Shown: positions 1 through 9,367, counted from the first letter of the stretch. The stretch is DNA of 64,000 nucleotides from Thermodesulfomicrobium sp. WS (GCF_027925145.1 NZ_AP027130.1:248001-312000), one strand, 5' to 3'. The notes: generated by a model from the sequence alone, not told the origin. Made by a program: numbers and translations.

Positions 1-8
1 CCCAAACC

Positions 9-722
9 ATGTACTGGTTCGTGGAAGAAGACGAAAACGGGGTCATCTGGGTGCAGCCCCTCAACCCCAACTACGTGCCCTCCGGACCCAAGCAAGAGGT
101 GCCACGGGAAGAGTTTCTGGAGAACTACCGCCCGGAGCCGGAGTTTTATACCCACAAGGTCTATCCCAGTATCCGCAAACTCAACCAGACCATCGCCCGG
201 GCCGAACGCCACCGCGCCAATGGCGAGACCTATTCTGCGGAATACGAATTCACCAATGCCCTCAAGATCGACGAAGAAAACATCCGCGCCAACTTCGGCC
301 TGGGGCTGACCTATCTCGAACGCGGCGACACGGCTCGCGCCAACGATGTCTTCGAACGCCTGGTGAAGCTCGATGCGGCCTTCGAGGCGGAGCACAAACA
401 CCTCTTCAACGATTTCGGCATCAATCTGCGCAAAAACGAGATGTATGACCAGGCCATCCGCTACTACCAGCGTGCCTTGGAGCTCTCGCCCACGGACGAA
501 CACCTGCACTACAACATCGCCCGTGCCTATTTTGCCAAGGCGGACATTGCCAACACCGTGACCCATCTCCGCCAGGCCCTGAGCATCAACCCCGATTTCA
601 CCATTGCCAAAAAGTTTCTCGTGTACCTCAAGCAGCAGGGATTACTGCCGGCCTCGGCCATGCCGGCGGTGCCCGCCCCATCTTCCCCCAGCACCGAATC
701 CGACGCAGCCCCAACACAGTAA
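9..722 (+). CDS. TPR-repeat protein
   Basis: This 237-residue protein carries about three tetratricopeptide repeats between residues 75 and 205 (helical pairs with A/Y/F at TPR positions, for example 'YYQRALELSPTDEHLHYNIA'). Repeats of this kind usually scaffold protein-protein contacts. The N-terminal 60 residues are acidic and unlike a TPR, and the C-terminal tail is Pro/Ala/Ser-rich. No signal peptide is visible, so it is probably cytoplasmic. The frame is still open at the window edge, so the true start could lie upstream of the ATG at 9. The next gene follows after 9 bases and its ribosome site overlaps this stop codon, so the two are probably co-transcribed. The specific function is unknown. 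Confidence 0.75.
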   Translation: MYWFVEEDENGVIWVQPLNPNYVPSGPKQEVPREEFLENYRPEPEFYTHKVYPSIRKLNQTIARAERHRANGETYSAEYEFTNALKIDEENIRANFGLGLTYLERGDTARANDVFERLVKLDAAFEAEHKHLFNDFGINLRKNEMYDQAIRYYQRALELSPTDEHLHYNIARAYFAKADIANTVTHLRQALSINPDFTIAKKFLVYLKQQGLLPASAMPAVPAPSSPSTESDAAPTQ

Positions 723-731
723 GGAGTGTTC

Positions 732-1250
732 ATGCCGACATTGTCCGCCACCCGAGTCCAGGTGCAGCCGCAATTGGACCCGGAAACCTATCTGCTGCTC
801 TCGCAACGCAACTTTCTCGACGCCAAGGCCCTTATGGAGCTCACCGCCGCCTGGGAGCGCTGGATGCCTGCGGCGCACACCTGGCGCATCGGTGGCCGCA
901 AAGGCTACGTACTCGTTTTCCTGGCCCCCCACGTGGAAGAAGAAATCGAACCCCTCTGGGAGAAGGCGCCGGCTCAAGCCTTTGCCCGCGAGGCCATGGC
1001 CCAGGCCTTGGTGCTGGGATTCCTCACCGCCCTGCGCCCGGGAGTGCGGCGCAAAGGCTGCGCCCCGGTACCCACGCCCACCCCGGCCCTCGTCCAGGCC
1101 CTTGCCCCATTGGGGATCGAACTTCACGAAAGCGGGGCCTTGTCCCGCAAATATGCCACCCTCACCTACGCCTCTGGCGCCTTGGGATGTGAGAGCTGTC
1201 ACGTGGAAGCCGGCTGTCCCAAGCGCCTGGGACTGCAAATCAACCCCTAA
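732..1250 (+). CDS. Conserved hypothetical protein with C-terminal Cys motif
   Basis: I do not recognise this 172-residue protein. I chose the ATG at 732 because AAGGAG lies 5 bases before it; a GTG at 726 is in frame but sits inside that ribosome site. The C-terminus has three cysteines in 'CESCHVEAGCPKR', a spacing that could bind a metal or an iron-sulfur cluster, though this is inference. The body is hydrophilic, with no membrane segment or signal peptide. It lies between the TPR gene (9 bases) and opgG (13 bases) in the same orientation, suggesting one transcript. Confidence 0.7.
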   Translation: MPTLSATRVQVQPQLDPETYLLLSQRNFLDAKALMELTAAWERWMPAAHTWRIGGRKGYVLVFLAPHVEEEIEPLWEKAPAQAFAREAMAQALVLGFLTALRPGVRRKGCAPVPTPTPALVQALAPLGIELHESGALSRKYATLTYASGALGCESCHVEAGCPKRLGLQINP

Positions 1251-1263
1251 GGAGAACCCTCCC

Positions 1264-2868
1264 ATGCCTCGCATCGTACTGCTCTGCGCCCTTCTGTTGA
1301 CCTTTGGCAGCAGCGTCTTCGCGGCCACGGACCTCGTCATGCCGCAAGGAAACGCCACCTTCGACTACGCCTGGCTCAAAGGCCAGGCCCGCCACCTGGC
1401 CTCGCAGCCCTACGTGAACCACGCCGGCGAGCTGCCCGCAGCGCTCAAAAAACTCTCCTGGGATCAGTACATGCAGATGAGCTTCAACCCCGAGCACGCC
1501 CTCTGGCGCGACAATGCCACGAGCCTCTTTCGGGCCGAGCTCTTCCACTTGGGGCTCTTCTACCAGACGCCGGTGACCATCTACGAGCTCGTGGACGGCA
1601 AGCCTCGGGAGATCGACTACACCCCGGACCTCTTCCTCTACGGCAAGTCCGGAGTCCGCGGCAAAGATCTCCCCAAGGACTTAGGGTTTGCCGGCTTTCG
1701 CTTCCGCTACCACACCGATTGGAGCCGCGATCTGGTGGCCTTTCTGGGGGCGAGTTATTTTCGCGCCGTGGGCGGCGAGATGCAGTATGGCATGTCCGCC
1801 CGGGGCCTTGCCGTGGACACCGCCCTGCCCCGCGATGAAGAGTTCCCGATATTCACCCATTTTTGGCTGGAAAGGCCTGCGCCCCACAGCGATACCGCCA
1901 CGGTCTACGCCCTTTTGGACTCCCCCAGCGTCACCGGCGCCTACCGCTTCGACATCCGTCCCGGAGACACCCTCACCATGCGCGTGGACGCCGCCATCTA
2001 CCCTCGCAAGCCCATCGAGCGCCTCGGCATCGCCCCGCTTACCAGCATGTTCCTCACCGGAGAAAACGACCGCCGCATGAACCACGACTGGCGGCCGGAA
2101 ATCCACGACTCCGACGGGCTGCTCATGCACAACGGTAACGGCGAATGGCTCTGGCGGCCCCTCAATAACCCACCCTTTTTGCGCTACAATGCCTACATGG
2201 ACAACAATCCCAAAGGCTTCGGCCTGTTGCAGCGGGACCAGAACTTCGACCATTATCAAGACGATGGGGTCTTCTATGACAAGCGCCCCAGCGTCTGGGT
2301 AGAGCCCATTGGCAATTGGGGATCGGGGTATGTCGTCCTCGTGGAGATCGCCAACCTCGACGAGACCTTCGACAACATCGTCGCCTTCTGGAATCCCGCC
2401 AAGCCCGTGGAACCCGGCCAAGAGCTCCTCTACAGCTACAACCTCTATTGGGGCACCAAGCCGCCGGTGCACACTCGCTTGGCCCGGGTCAAAGATACCT
2501 TCACGGGCCTAGGCGGTGTGGTGGGCCTGCCGCGCAAATACTATAGCCAGCGGTTCGCCGTGGACTTCACCGGCGGCGACTTGGCCATGATCGGCACCAA
2601 CTCCACCATCCGGCCTGTGCTGGAGACCTCGGCCGGCCGCATCGAGATCACCTCCGTGCGCCCCCAGCACGCCATCCGCGGCTTCCGCTGCATGTTCGAC
2701 GTGGTGCCTCCTGACGAGACCCAAAACCCCATCAACCTGCGCCTCTACCTCGAGGCCGACGGCCGGCCCTTGACCGAAACCTGGATCTACCAATGGACCC
2801 CGCCGGCCCCTCAAGACCGCAAGCTCTACAACCCAGGACACCTAGAAAAACAACCTGGGGTGGAGTGA
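1264..2868 (+). CDS. opgG: Periplasmic glucan biosynthesis protein OpgG/MdoG
   Basis: OpgG-family proteins act in the periplasm in the synthesis of osmoregulated beta-glucans. This 534-residue protein starts with a clear Sec signal peptide ('RIVLLCALLLTFGSSVFAA', cleavage about residue 21). The family blocks follow: 'FDYAWLKGQARHLASQPY', 'YDKRPSVWVEPIGNWG' near the middle, and a C-terminal Ig-like part. Its length matches the family (about 500-550). The frame is open further upstream, but the start at 1264 has AAGGAG about 8 bases before it and places the signal peptide at the N-terminus. The usual partner glucosyltransferase OpgH is not in this window. Two strong hairpins follow the stop codon. 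Confidence 0.88.
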   Translation: MPRIVLLCALLLTFGSSVFAATDLVMPQGNATFDYAWLKGQARHLASQPYVNHAGELPAALKKLSWDQYMQMSFNPEHALWRDNATSLFRAELFHLGLFYQTPVTIYELVDGKPREIDYTPDLFLYGKSGVRGKDLPKDLGFAGFRFRYHTDWSRDLVAFLGASYFRAVGGEMQYGMSARGLAVDTALPRDEEFPIFTHFWLERPAPHSDTATVYALLDSPSVTGAYRFDIRPGDTLTMRVDAAIYPRKPIERLGIAPLTSMFLTGENDRRMNHDWRPEIHDSDGLLMHNGNGEWLWRPLNNPPFLRYNAYMDNNPKGFGLLQRDQNFDHYQDDGVFYDKRPSVWVEPIGNWGSGYVVLVEIANLDETFDNIVAFWNPAKPVEPGQELLYSYNLYWGTKPPVHTRLARVKDTFTGLGGVVGLPRKYYSQRFAVDFTGGDLAMIGTNSTIRPVLETSAGRIEITSVRPQHAIRGFRCMFDVVPPDETQNPINLRLYLEADGRPLTETWIYQWTPPAPQDRKLYNPGHLEKQPGVE

Positions 2869-2875
2869 TGTCGCC

Positions 2876-2946
2876 GCTGCCTGGCACGGACCGCCTGCCA
2901 GGCAGCCCCATCAGCACGACGCGCGTCCTGTCACGCGACAGGACGC
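2876..2946. terminator. Two tandem perfect hairpins between convergent genes
   Basis: The first hairpin has 11-bp perfect arms at 2876-2886 and 2896-2906 with a 9-base loop. The second has 10-bp perfect arms at 2923-2932 and 2937-2946 with the 4-base loop ACGC. Neither has a long T-run, so they may work as bidirectional RNA-end structures or as repetitive palindromes. They sit between convergent opgG and the AAA/PD-(D/E)XK gene, where a terminator is expected. Confidence 0.55.
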
Positions 2947-2981
2947 AAAGGTATGGCATTGAGGGCGATCCACCGGGACAC

Positions 2982-4565
2982 TCACGCCCCGTCGCCCCCT
3001 GCCACCTCCCAGCCCACGATCTGGCGCTTGGCCGTGCTGAATTCCACCCCCACTTCCACGACCCGCTCTACTCCGGCCTTACCCCGGTAGGCCGCGGCGT
3101 AGCCCTTTTCCTGGATCTGCCGCAGGGCCTCGCCCGTGGGGGTGTCGCCGTCGATGACCTTGAACTCGAAGATCCACACCACTGCCCCGGCGATCACCAC
3201 CAGGTCCAACCGCCCCGGGGTGCAGATGCGCTCCGGGATGGTCATCACCCCAAGGCCCGCCAGGTGGCTATAGAACACACTGGCAAAATAGCCTTCGTAC
3301 CGGGCCATGGGGTTTTTGCGGTACCAGTCTGCGGGAATACCGGCAAAGAGGCTGCGCATGTGCTCGCCCAGGCCGTGGGCGTCGCCCTCCTTGAGCATGG
3401 TGGTGAGGGCAAAGCTCGGGGCATGCGGGAGCTCGGGCACCAAGCCCCGCACCAGGGCGCGGTTGAGGGCCATGCGCACCTCGCGGTTGGGAAGACCCAG
3501 CTCGTACTCCACCCCGTCTTCGCTGCGGTGCACGCGGGTGATGGTGACGTAGCCCGTCTGCCAAAGCAGGGCCTCAGGAGCAATGGCCTCCACGTCAAAG
3601 GCCGAAAGCAGGGCGTCGTCGGCGTACAGGCGCTCGAGACGCGGGGTGAAGAACTGATGGCGCGTGAGCCACTCCACGAGAAACGTGGGGGTGGCGGTCT
3701 CGAACCACCAGGCGCGAAATTCCCGTTGGCGCAGGAGCAGCAGCACATCGAACGGGTTGTAGACACTCTCTTCGCTTCCCCAGCGGTAGCCGTTGTACCA
3801 GGCGCGCACGGCATCCCGGGAAAGGGGCTGGCCGTCTTGGGCGGCTGCGGCGAACTCCGGGGCAAAGACCGTGTCCAGGTCCGCTTCCGTATAGCCGCAG
3901 ATGGTGGCCACCGAGGCATCCAAGGTGAGATCATAGAGGTTGTTGAGCCCGGAAAAGAGACTCACCTTGCTGAACTTGGAGACCCCGGTGAGAAACACGA
4001 AGCGCAGGTCCGCATCCCGGCCCTTGAGCACGGAGTAGAGATTGCGCAGGCCCTCGCGCATGGCCCGCGCCGTGTCCGGATCGGTGAGGTTGTCGAGAAT
4101 GGGTTTGTCGTACTCGTCGATGAGCACCACGGTGCGCTCGCCCAAACGCTCGGCTGCGCCAGTGATGAGCTCGCCGAAGCTCCCCGGGATGTCCTCCGGG
4201 TCGCAAAGCGTCATGCCGAATCGCTGCGCATGTTCGTGCAGTTGGCGGCGGATGCTGCGATCAAGCTCTTCGCGGCGCTCAAGCCGCCCCTCGGCAAAGG
4301 AGAGCCGGATCACCGGATGGCGCTTCTCCCAATTCCAGTGATTTTCCAGATAGAGGCCGGAAAAAAGCGCGCGGTTGCCGGCAAAGGCTTCGGCCAAGGT
4401 GTCGAGGAACAGGGATTTGCCGAAGCGCCGCGGCCGGGAGAGAAAATAGTACTTCCCGCTTTCGGCAAGGCTCGCCACAAAGGGCGTCTTGTCCACGTAG
4501 TAATATCCTTCGCGCCGGATCTCGGCAAAGGTCTGGATGCCGATGGGTAGTTTCTTGCGCTCCAT
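2982..4565 (-). CDS. AAA-ATPase-like / PD-(D/E)XK nuclease-like protein (copy 1)
   Basis: This 527-residue protein matches the AAA-ATPase_like plus PDDEXK_9 architecture that is expanded in many anaerobes. The N-terminus has the family signature 'KLPIGIQTFAEIRREGYYYVDKT', the P-loop variant 'RPRRFGKSLFLDT' (about residue 45) and Walker B 'VVLIDEYDKPI' (about 145). The C-terminus has a nuclease-like core: 'GRLDLVV' then 'VWIFEFKV' (D...ExK). The role is unproven; mobile-element or conflict functions have been proposed for the family. Two further full copies lie at 49117 and 57627, and a remnant at 9078. The start has a good ribosome site (GGAGG). It stands alone, convergent with opgG. Confidence 0.85.
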   Translation of the reverse strand: MERKKLPIGIQTFAEIRREGYYYVDKTPFVASLAESGKYYFLSRPRRFGKSLFLDTLAEAFAGNRALFSGLYLENHWNWEKRHPVIRLSFAEGRLERREELDRSIRRQLHEHAQRFGMTLCDPEDIPGSFGELITGAAERLGERTVVLIDEYDKPILDNLTDPDTARAMREGLRNLYSVLKGRDADLRFVFLTGVSKFSKVSLFSGLNNLYDLTLDASVATICGYTEADLDTVFAPEFAAAAQDGQPLSRDAVRAWYNGYRWGSEESVYNPFDVLLLLRQREFRAWWFETATPTFLVEWLTRHQFFTPRLERLYADDALLSAFDVEAIAPEALLWQTGYVTITRVHRSEDGVEYELGLPNREVRMALNRALVRGLVPELPHAPSFALTTMLKEGDAHGLGEHMRSLFAGIPADWYRKNPMARYEGYFASVFYSHLAGLGVMTIPERICTPGRLDLVVIAGAVVWIFEFKVIDGDTPTGEALRQIQEKGYAAAYRGKAGVERVVEVGVEFSTAKRQIVGWEVAGGDGA

Positions 4566-4699
4566 GGAAAGCCCTCCTGGTGGTCAGGATGGAGCCCCAC
4601 TAGCGCGGGGCGCACGGAGAGTCAAAGCAACGCCTGCGCCGTCGGCAACGAGCACAGCAAAGGAGGTGCCCCAAAGTCCCTGCGCGCCACCCCCGAAGC

Positions 4700-7600
4700 T
4701 CAGGGATGGCGCGTGGCGCTCTCAAGAAAAAGCGGCAAAACCTCGGTGCTCTGCGGCCTGCGGACCCGTGCCAGAAGCATATAAATACACGGCACGAAGA
4801 AGAGCGAACAGATGGTACCGATAACCATACCGCCCACCAACACGATGCCGATGGAAAACCGCGCCGCAGCGCCGGCGCCGCTGGCCACCACCAAGGGCAA
4901 GAAGCCCGCCACCGTGGAGGCCGAAGTCATGACAATGGGCCGCAGACGGGTGCGCGCCGCCTCCAGGATGGCCTCCAGCTTGCCCTTGCCCTCGTCCTGG
5001 AGCTGGTTGGCGAACTCCACCAGGAGGATGCCGTTTTTGGCCACCAAGCCCACCAAGGTGACCAGGCCCACCTGGGAGTAGATGTTGAGGGTGGTGGTGA
5101 AATGATCGGTCCAGAAGGGGACCGACGGGTCCGGGATCTTGAGAAAGGTGAAGATCAAGGCGCCGAAAAGCCCGAGTGGCGCAGATCCCGCCAAAATGAT
5201 GAGCGGGTCCCGGAAACTTTCGTACTGCGCAGCCAGGACCAAAAAGGCGCAGATCACCGCCAAGGCCATGGCGGGCACGAAGCGGTTGCCTTCGGTGCGC
5301 AGCTGTCGGGAATCGCCCTTGTAGTCGATGACGTACCCTTTGGGCAGTATCTGCCCAGCCTCGTTCTCCAAGAACGTGAGGGCTTCGTCGAGCGGCCGCA
5401 TGGGGACGCCGCTGAGCTTGACCGCATTGAGCTGCTGGAAGCGGTTGAGGGAGCGCGGCCCGGCGCTATATTCCACATGCGCCACGGCAGACAGCGGCAC
5501 GAGCCCCTGCGGGGTGCGCAGATGGATGCGGCCCAGCTGCTCCGGGGTCAGGCGATCCACCCGCTGCACCTGGGGGATGACCTTGTAGCTGCGGCCCTGC
5601 ATGCTGAAGCGGTTGACGTAGTTGCCGCCGGTCATGACCGCCACGTCTGAGGCCACCTGGGCCAAAGAGAGGCCAAGGGCGGCGATTTTGTCCCGGTCGA
5701 GGACCAACCGGGCCGTGGGCTGATCCATCTTGACGTCGATGAGCGGCGGAAAGGCAAAAAGCCCACTGGCGGTCGCCCGCTGCTGGAGCTCGGTCGCCAG
5801 CTCCAGCACCCGGTCCTGCTCCTCGGTGGACGCGATGATGAATTCCACCGGGAAGTCTCCGCCGCCCGGAAGCGGCGGCGGCGAGACCGCAAACATCTGG
5901 ATGCCCGGGATGGCAGAAAGTCCCTGCTGCACCTGGGGCAGGATCTCGAACACCGTACGCTGCCGCTCCTCCCACGGCCGCAGCACCAAACCACTGAAGC
6001 CGCTGCTGGGGAAAGTCACCTGAAAGGTGAACTGCGCCTCGGGCACGGAGAAAAACACCTCGTTCACTGCCTGGGCAAAACGGCTGGTTTGATCCAGCGA
6101 GGCATCCGCCGGGGCATCGAGGATGCCAAAGATCACCCCCTGGTCTTCGGCCGGGGCCAATTCCTTGGGCGCCAGCACAAAGAGGGGCACACACGCCACG
6201 GAAAGGGCCAGCCACAGCACATACATGCCGGCCCGCCGCTCCACCACCCGGGAAAGGACCCGGGCGTAGGCGGCCTCGAAGCGGGCAAACCCTTGCGAGA
6301 TGCGCCGGGAAAAGGGCCGGTCCAAATGACCGCCGGAAAGCAGCCAGGAACTCATCACCGGAGACAAGGTGATGGCCGTCACCGTAGACACGCACACCGC
6401 GCCGCTCAAGGTCAAGGCAAACTCACGAAACAGCGATCCTGTAAGTCCTCCCTGCAGGCCGATAGGTGCGTACACCGCCACCAGAACCACCGTAGTGGCC
6501 ACCAAGGCTACGGCCAGCTCCCGGCCTGCCGTCAACGCCGCCTCCTGCGGAGATTTTCCCAGACGCACGTGGCGCTCCACATCCTCCACCACCACGATGG
6601 CGTCGTCCACCACCAAGCCCACACAGAGTACCAAGGCGAGCAAGGTCAACAGGTTGATGGTAAAGCCCATGAGGCTCATCAAAAATACCGCACCCACCAG
6701 GGAAAGGGGAATGGTCACGGCCGGCACCAAGGCGGAACGCAACCGGCCCAAGAAGAGATACACGACCACCACCACGATACCCAGGGTTTGGCCCAAGGCC
6801 ACCAGGACCTCATGAATGGCGGTGCGGATGTAGTCCGTGGCGTCGTAGGCGATGCGAGCGCTCATGCCCTGGGGCAGCGACTTCTCGATATCGGCCATTT
6901 CCCGGCGCACGCCGTCGATGACGTCCAAGGAATTGGCCGTAGGCAAGGGCCAGATGCCCATGAACACCGCCTCCTGGCCGGAAAAGCGCACCTCGGCGTC
7001 GTAGTCCTCGGCACCCAGGACCACCTGGGCGATGTCCCGCAACCGCACCAAACGGTCGCCCGCGTCGCGTACCACCAATTCCTCGAACTCGCGCACACTC
7101 TGCAGATCCGTGGTGGCGGCGAGATTGACCTGTACCAGATTGCCCTTGGTCTGTCCCACGGCCGCCAGGGCGTTGCGGGTTTCTAGGGCGGCGCGCACGT
7201 CCGTGGGACTCACCCCCAGGGCCGTCATGCGATCAGGATCGAGCCAGATGCGCATGGCAAAGATGCGCGGACCCAAGATTTCCGCCCGCTGCACCCCAGG
7301 CAAGGCCGAGAGACGGGGCTGCACCACGCGCACCAAGTAGTCCGTCACCTGATTGCGCTCCAACGTGTCGGAGGTAAAACTCAAATAGGCGGAGGCAAAT
7401 TGGGTATCCGCGCTCTCCACGCTTAGGACCGGCACCTCGGCCTCGGGCGGGAGGTCGCCGCGGACCTGGTCCACCTTGGAGCTGATGTCCGAAAGGGCCT
7501 TGATGGGATCGTAGTTGAGCTTGAGGCGCGCCTGGATGAGGGAAAGATTCTGGCTGCTTTGGGACTCGATGTAGTCGATGCCGTCCGCTGCGGCGATGGC

Positions 7601-7807
7601 CCGCTCCAGTACCGTAGTGACGAATCCACGCACCAGCTCCGGGCTTGCGCCCACGTACACGGTACGCACCGTGACCACGGCGTTTTCGCTGCGGGGATAC
7701 TGGCGTACCGACAGGCCGCTTATCGCCTGAACCCCGGCGATGACAATGAGGATGTTCACCACCAGGGCAAGGACAGGTCGGTGAATGAAAATATCGGTGA
7801 TGCGCAT
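4700..7807 (-). CDS. RND (HAE1/AcrB-type) multidrug efflux transporter
   Basis: This 1035-residue inner-membrane pump has the AcrB layout: TM1 near residues 8-28, a large periplasmic loop, TM2-6, a second periplasmic loop, and TM7-12. The TM4 motif 'GLVVDDAIVVVEDVERH' contains the paired aspartates that relay protons. The start is the ATG at 7807, matching the family N-terminus 'MRITDIFIHRPVLALVVN'; a longer in-frame start lies inside the preceding gene. It follows the adaptor gene with a 4-base gap, so the two form an operon transcribed leftward. No TolC-like outer-membrane factor is nearby, so the pump must use one encoded elsewhere. The substrate cannot be told from sequence. Confidence 0.92.
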   Translation of the reverse strand: MRITDIFIHRPVLALVVNILIVIAGVQAISGLSVRQYPRSENAVVTVRTVYVGASPELVRGFVTTVLERAIAAADGIDYIESQSSQNLSLIQARLKLNYDPIKALSDISSKVDQVRGDLPPEAEVPVLSVESADTQFASAYLSFTSDTLERNQVTDYLVRVVQPRLSALPGVQRAEILGPRIFAMRIWLDPDRMTALGVSPTDVRAALETRNALAAVGQTKGNLVQVNLAATTDLQSVREFEELVVRDAGDRLVRLRDIAQVVLGAEDYDAEVRFSGQEAVFMGIWPLPTANSLDVIDGVRREMADIEKSLPQGMSARIAYDATDYIRTAIHEVLVALGQTLGIVVVVVYLFLGRLRSALVPAVTIPLSLVGAVFLMSLMGFTINLLTLLALVLCVGLVVDDAIVVVEDVERHVRLGKSPQEAALTAGRELAVALVATTVVLVAVYAPIGLQGGLTGSLFREFALTLSGAVCVSTVTAITLSPVMSSWLLSGGHLDRPFSRRISQGFARFEAAYARVLSRVVERRAGMYVLWLALSVACVPLFVLAPKELAPAEDQGVIFGILDAPADASLDQTSRFAQAVNEVFFSVPEAQFTFQVTFPSSGFSGLVLRPWEERQRTVFEILPQVQQGLSAIPGIQMFAVSPPPLPGGGDFPVEFIIASTEEQDRVLELATELQQRATASGLFAFPPLIDVKMDQPTARLVLDRDKIAALGLSLAQVASDVAVMTGGNYVNRFSMQGRSYKVIPQVQRVDRLTPEQLGRIHLRTPQGLVPLSAVAHVEYSAGPRSLNRFQQLNAVKLSGVPMRPLDEALTFLENEAGQILPKGYVIDYKGDSRQLRTEGNRFVPAMALAVICAFLVLAAQYESFRDPLIILAGSAPLGLFGALIFTFLKIPDPSVPFWTDHFTTTLNIYSQVGLVTLVGLVAKNGILLVEFANQLQDEGKGKLEAILEAARTRLRPIVMTSASTVAGFLPLVVASGAGAAARFSIGIVLVGGMVIGTICSLFFVPCIYMLLARVRRPQSTEVLPLFLESATRHP

Positions 7808-7811
7808 GGGC

Positions 7812-8921
7812 TTACTCGTTGGCCGGTTGGGGCTGGAGTTCGAAAGGAAGGCCAAAGGACGGAGTCACCACCACCGGCTGACCGGAGCGCAGACGAAACA
7901 CGCCACTCGACACCACGACGTCTCCTGCTTCAAGCCCCGAATGCACCGCCACAAAATCGCCCCGCCGCTCTCCCAAGCGCACGAACACCTGCCGGGCCAC
8001 CGCTTTTTGGGTGGCGTTGTCCACCACGAACACCGAATCGCCGTAGGGGGCGGTGAGCACCGCCGTGGCTGGGATGGCGAGGACCGTGCGGCTTTCCTCT
8101 TGGCGCACCGCCACGCGCACAAACATGCCTGGACGCAAAGCCCCGGCCACGCCATCCAGCCGGCCCAGAGCGCGCACCATGCGGGTGGCAGGATCGGCCT
8201 GGGGCTCAATGCTCTGCACCCGCCCCGTGCGGCGCTCGCCGCTGGCCTCCACCTCCACCGGCAGGCCCACGGAGAGCCTTGCTGCCTGCTCCTGCGGCAC
8301 GGAAAACTCCACCTGCACCGGCTCCAGCTGCTGGATGTCCACGATGGCATCCCCCGCAGCCAAGCTCTGGCCAAGGCTCACCCGCCGGATTCCAAGCACC
8401 CCGTCAAAGGGTGCCCGGATGGTCTTTTTGGCCACCAAGGCCGCCAAAGCCTCAGCCTGGGCCCGAGTTTGACGGGCCACCGCCTCCAAGCGGTCGAGCT
8501 CCGCCTGGGCGAGCACCGCTTCCGCCACCAGGCGACGGCCGCGGGCAAGCTCCAAGGCCGCCAAATCCGCCGCTGCCTGGGCTGCCTGGAGCTGCGCCCG
8601 TTCTTCGCGGGCGTCCTGCACCACGAGCACTTGACCAGCGCGCACCCGGTCGCCGGAATCAAACGCCAGGCGCTCCACCCGGCCAGGCACCTCGGCCCGC
8701 ACCGTCGTGCCCTGGAGGGCCGTCACCGTGCCCACGGCCTGCACCTCCTCAGGCCACGGCACCTCCTGGGCCAAGGCCACCGAAACCGAAGCCGGCGGCA
8801 TCTGCGCCTGCGCGCCTTGCTGCACCATGGCCTGAATTTGTGTCCATTTGACCCACGCCAAGGCGCCGAGCACCACAACGATGGCCGCCACAGCCCCGAC
8901 AATCGCTCTCCAATGCTGCAT
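7812..8921 (-). CDS. RND periplasmic adaptor (membrane fusion protein)
   Basis: This 369-residue adaptor links the RND pump to an outer-membrane channel. An N-terminal membrane anchor (about residues 7-25) is followed by a lipoyl half-motif ('VRAEVPGRVERLAFDSGDRV'), an Ala/Glu/Arg-rich coiled-coil hairpin (about 110-165), the second lipoyl half ('TIRAPFDGVLGIRRVSLGQ') and beta-barrel domains. The ATG at 8921 is preceded by GGGAGA at good spacing and places the hydrophobic anchor at the N-terminus; longer in-frame starts extend into non-conserved sequence. It is the first gene of the efflux operon. Upstream is a 508-base gap (8922-9429) holding a gene remnant and a dyad. Confidence 0.9.
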   Translation of the reverse strand: MQHWRAIVGAVAAIVVVLGALAWVKWTQIQAMVQQGAQAQMPPASVSVALAQEVPWPEEVQAVGTVTALQGTTVRAEVPGRVERLAFDSGDRVRAGQVLVVQDAREERAQLQAAQAAADLAALELARGRRLVAEAVLAQAELDRLEAVARQTRAQAEALAALVAKKTIRAPFDGVLGIRRVSLGQSLAAGDAIVDIQQLEPVQVEFSVPQEQAARLSVGLPVEVEASGERRTGRVQSIEPQADPATRMVRALGRLDGVAGALRPGMFVRVAVRQEESRTVLAIPATAVLTAPYGDSVFVVDNATQKAVARQVFVRLGERRGDFVAVHSGLEAGDVVVSSGVFRLRSGQPVVVTPSFGLPFELQPQPANE

Positions 8922-9077
8922 ATTCTCTCCCGAAAACGCGACCTGTCCGCGCGATGCGTCTCTCGTGCACTCCAGAAGCACTGCCTCCGCAGCCCCACTT
9001 CTTTGAAGGAGCATCGCCTTTCTGGCAAGTGCTCCAAGCAACCATCACCGGACAATGAAGCGCCAGTAGTTGGATTT

Positions 9078-9176
9078 CCCGTGCCCCGTGGGCACACGAA
9101 AAGCCCTTCCCCGTGGGGCTCCCGTGGAGTGCAAAAACTGCCCGCCGGCATCCAGTCCTTCGCCAAAGTCCACCGG
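9078..9176 (+). pseudogene. Eroded 5' remnant of an AAA/PD-(D/E)XK gene and its upstream region
   Basis: In the 508-base gap 8922-9429, bases 9078-9176 align with the start of copy 2 (about 49060-49170). The upstream match includes 'CCCGTGCCCCGTGGGCACAC' against 'CCCATGCCCCCGTGGGTACAC'. In the coding part one frame reads 'KLPAGIQSFAKVHR' against 'KLPIGIQTFAKIRQ' in copy 2. The start codon region is changed to GTGGAGTGC, a base is lost near the lysine run, and similarity fades after about 9176. No long open frame continues. It is best read as the stub of a fourth family member, decayed or mostly deleted. I see no other gene in the gap. Confidence 0.6.
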
Positions 9177-9352
9177 GGTTGGCACGGCGCTGTCCTTGTG
9201 CTTCGGACAACGACTTTCGCCTTGCCTCCCGAACCGTGAACCCTCCGGCCACTGCCTGCAGGGTCACAACAGTTCGCCGCGCTTCCTCTGCCTTCATGAA
9301 TACGTCACCCCGTGTCTGCATGGGATGCCCTTTCTCTTGTCCCAGCCAGGGT

Positions 9353-9367
9353 GACAATATCATTGTC
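9353..9367. promoter_or_regulatory. Perfect inverted repeat, possible operator
   Basis: GACAAT-ATC-ATTGTC is a perfect 6-bp dyad with a 3-base spacer in the non-coding gap between the divergent efflux operon and the receiver-GGDEF gene. Its size suits a small homodimeric repressor. No regulator gene is adjacent, so this is only a candidate. Confidence 0.25.
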
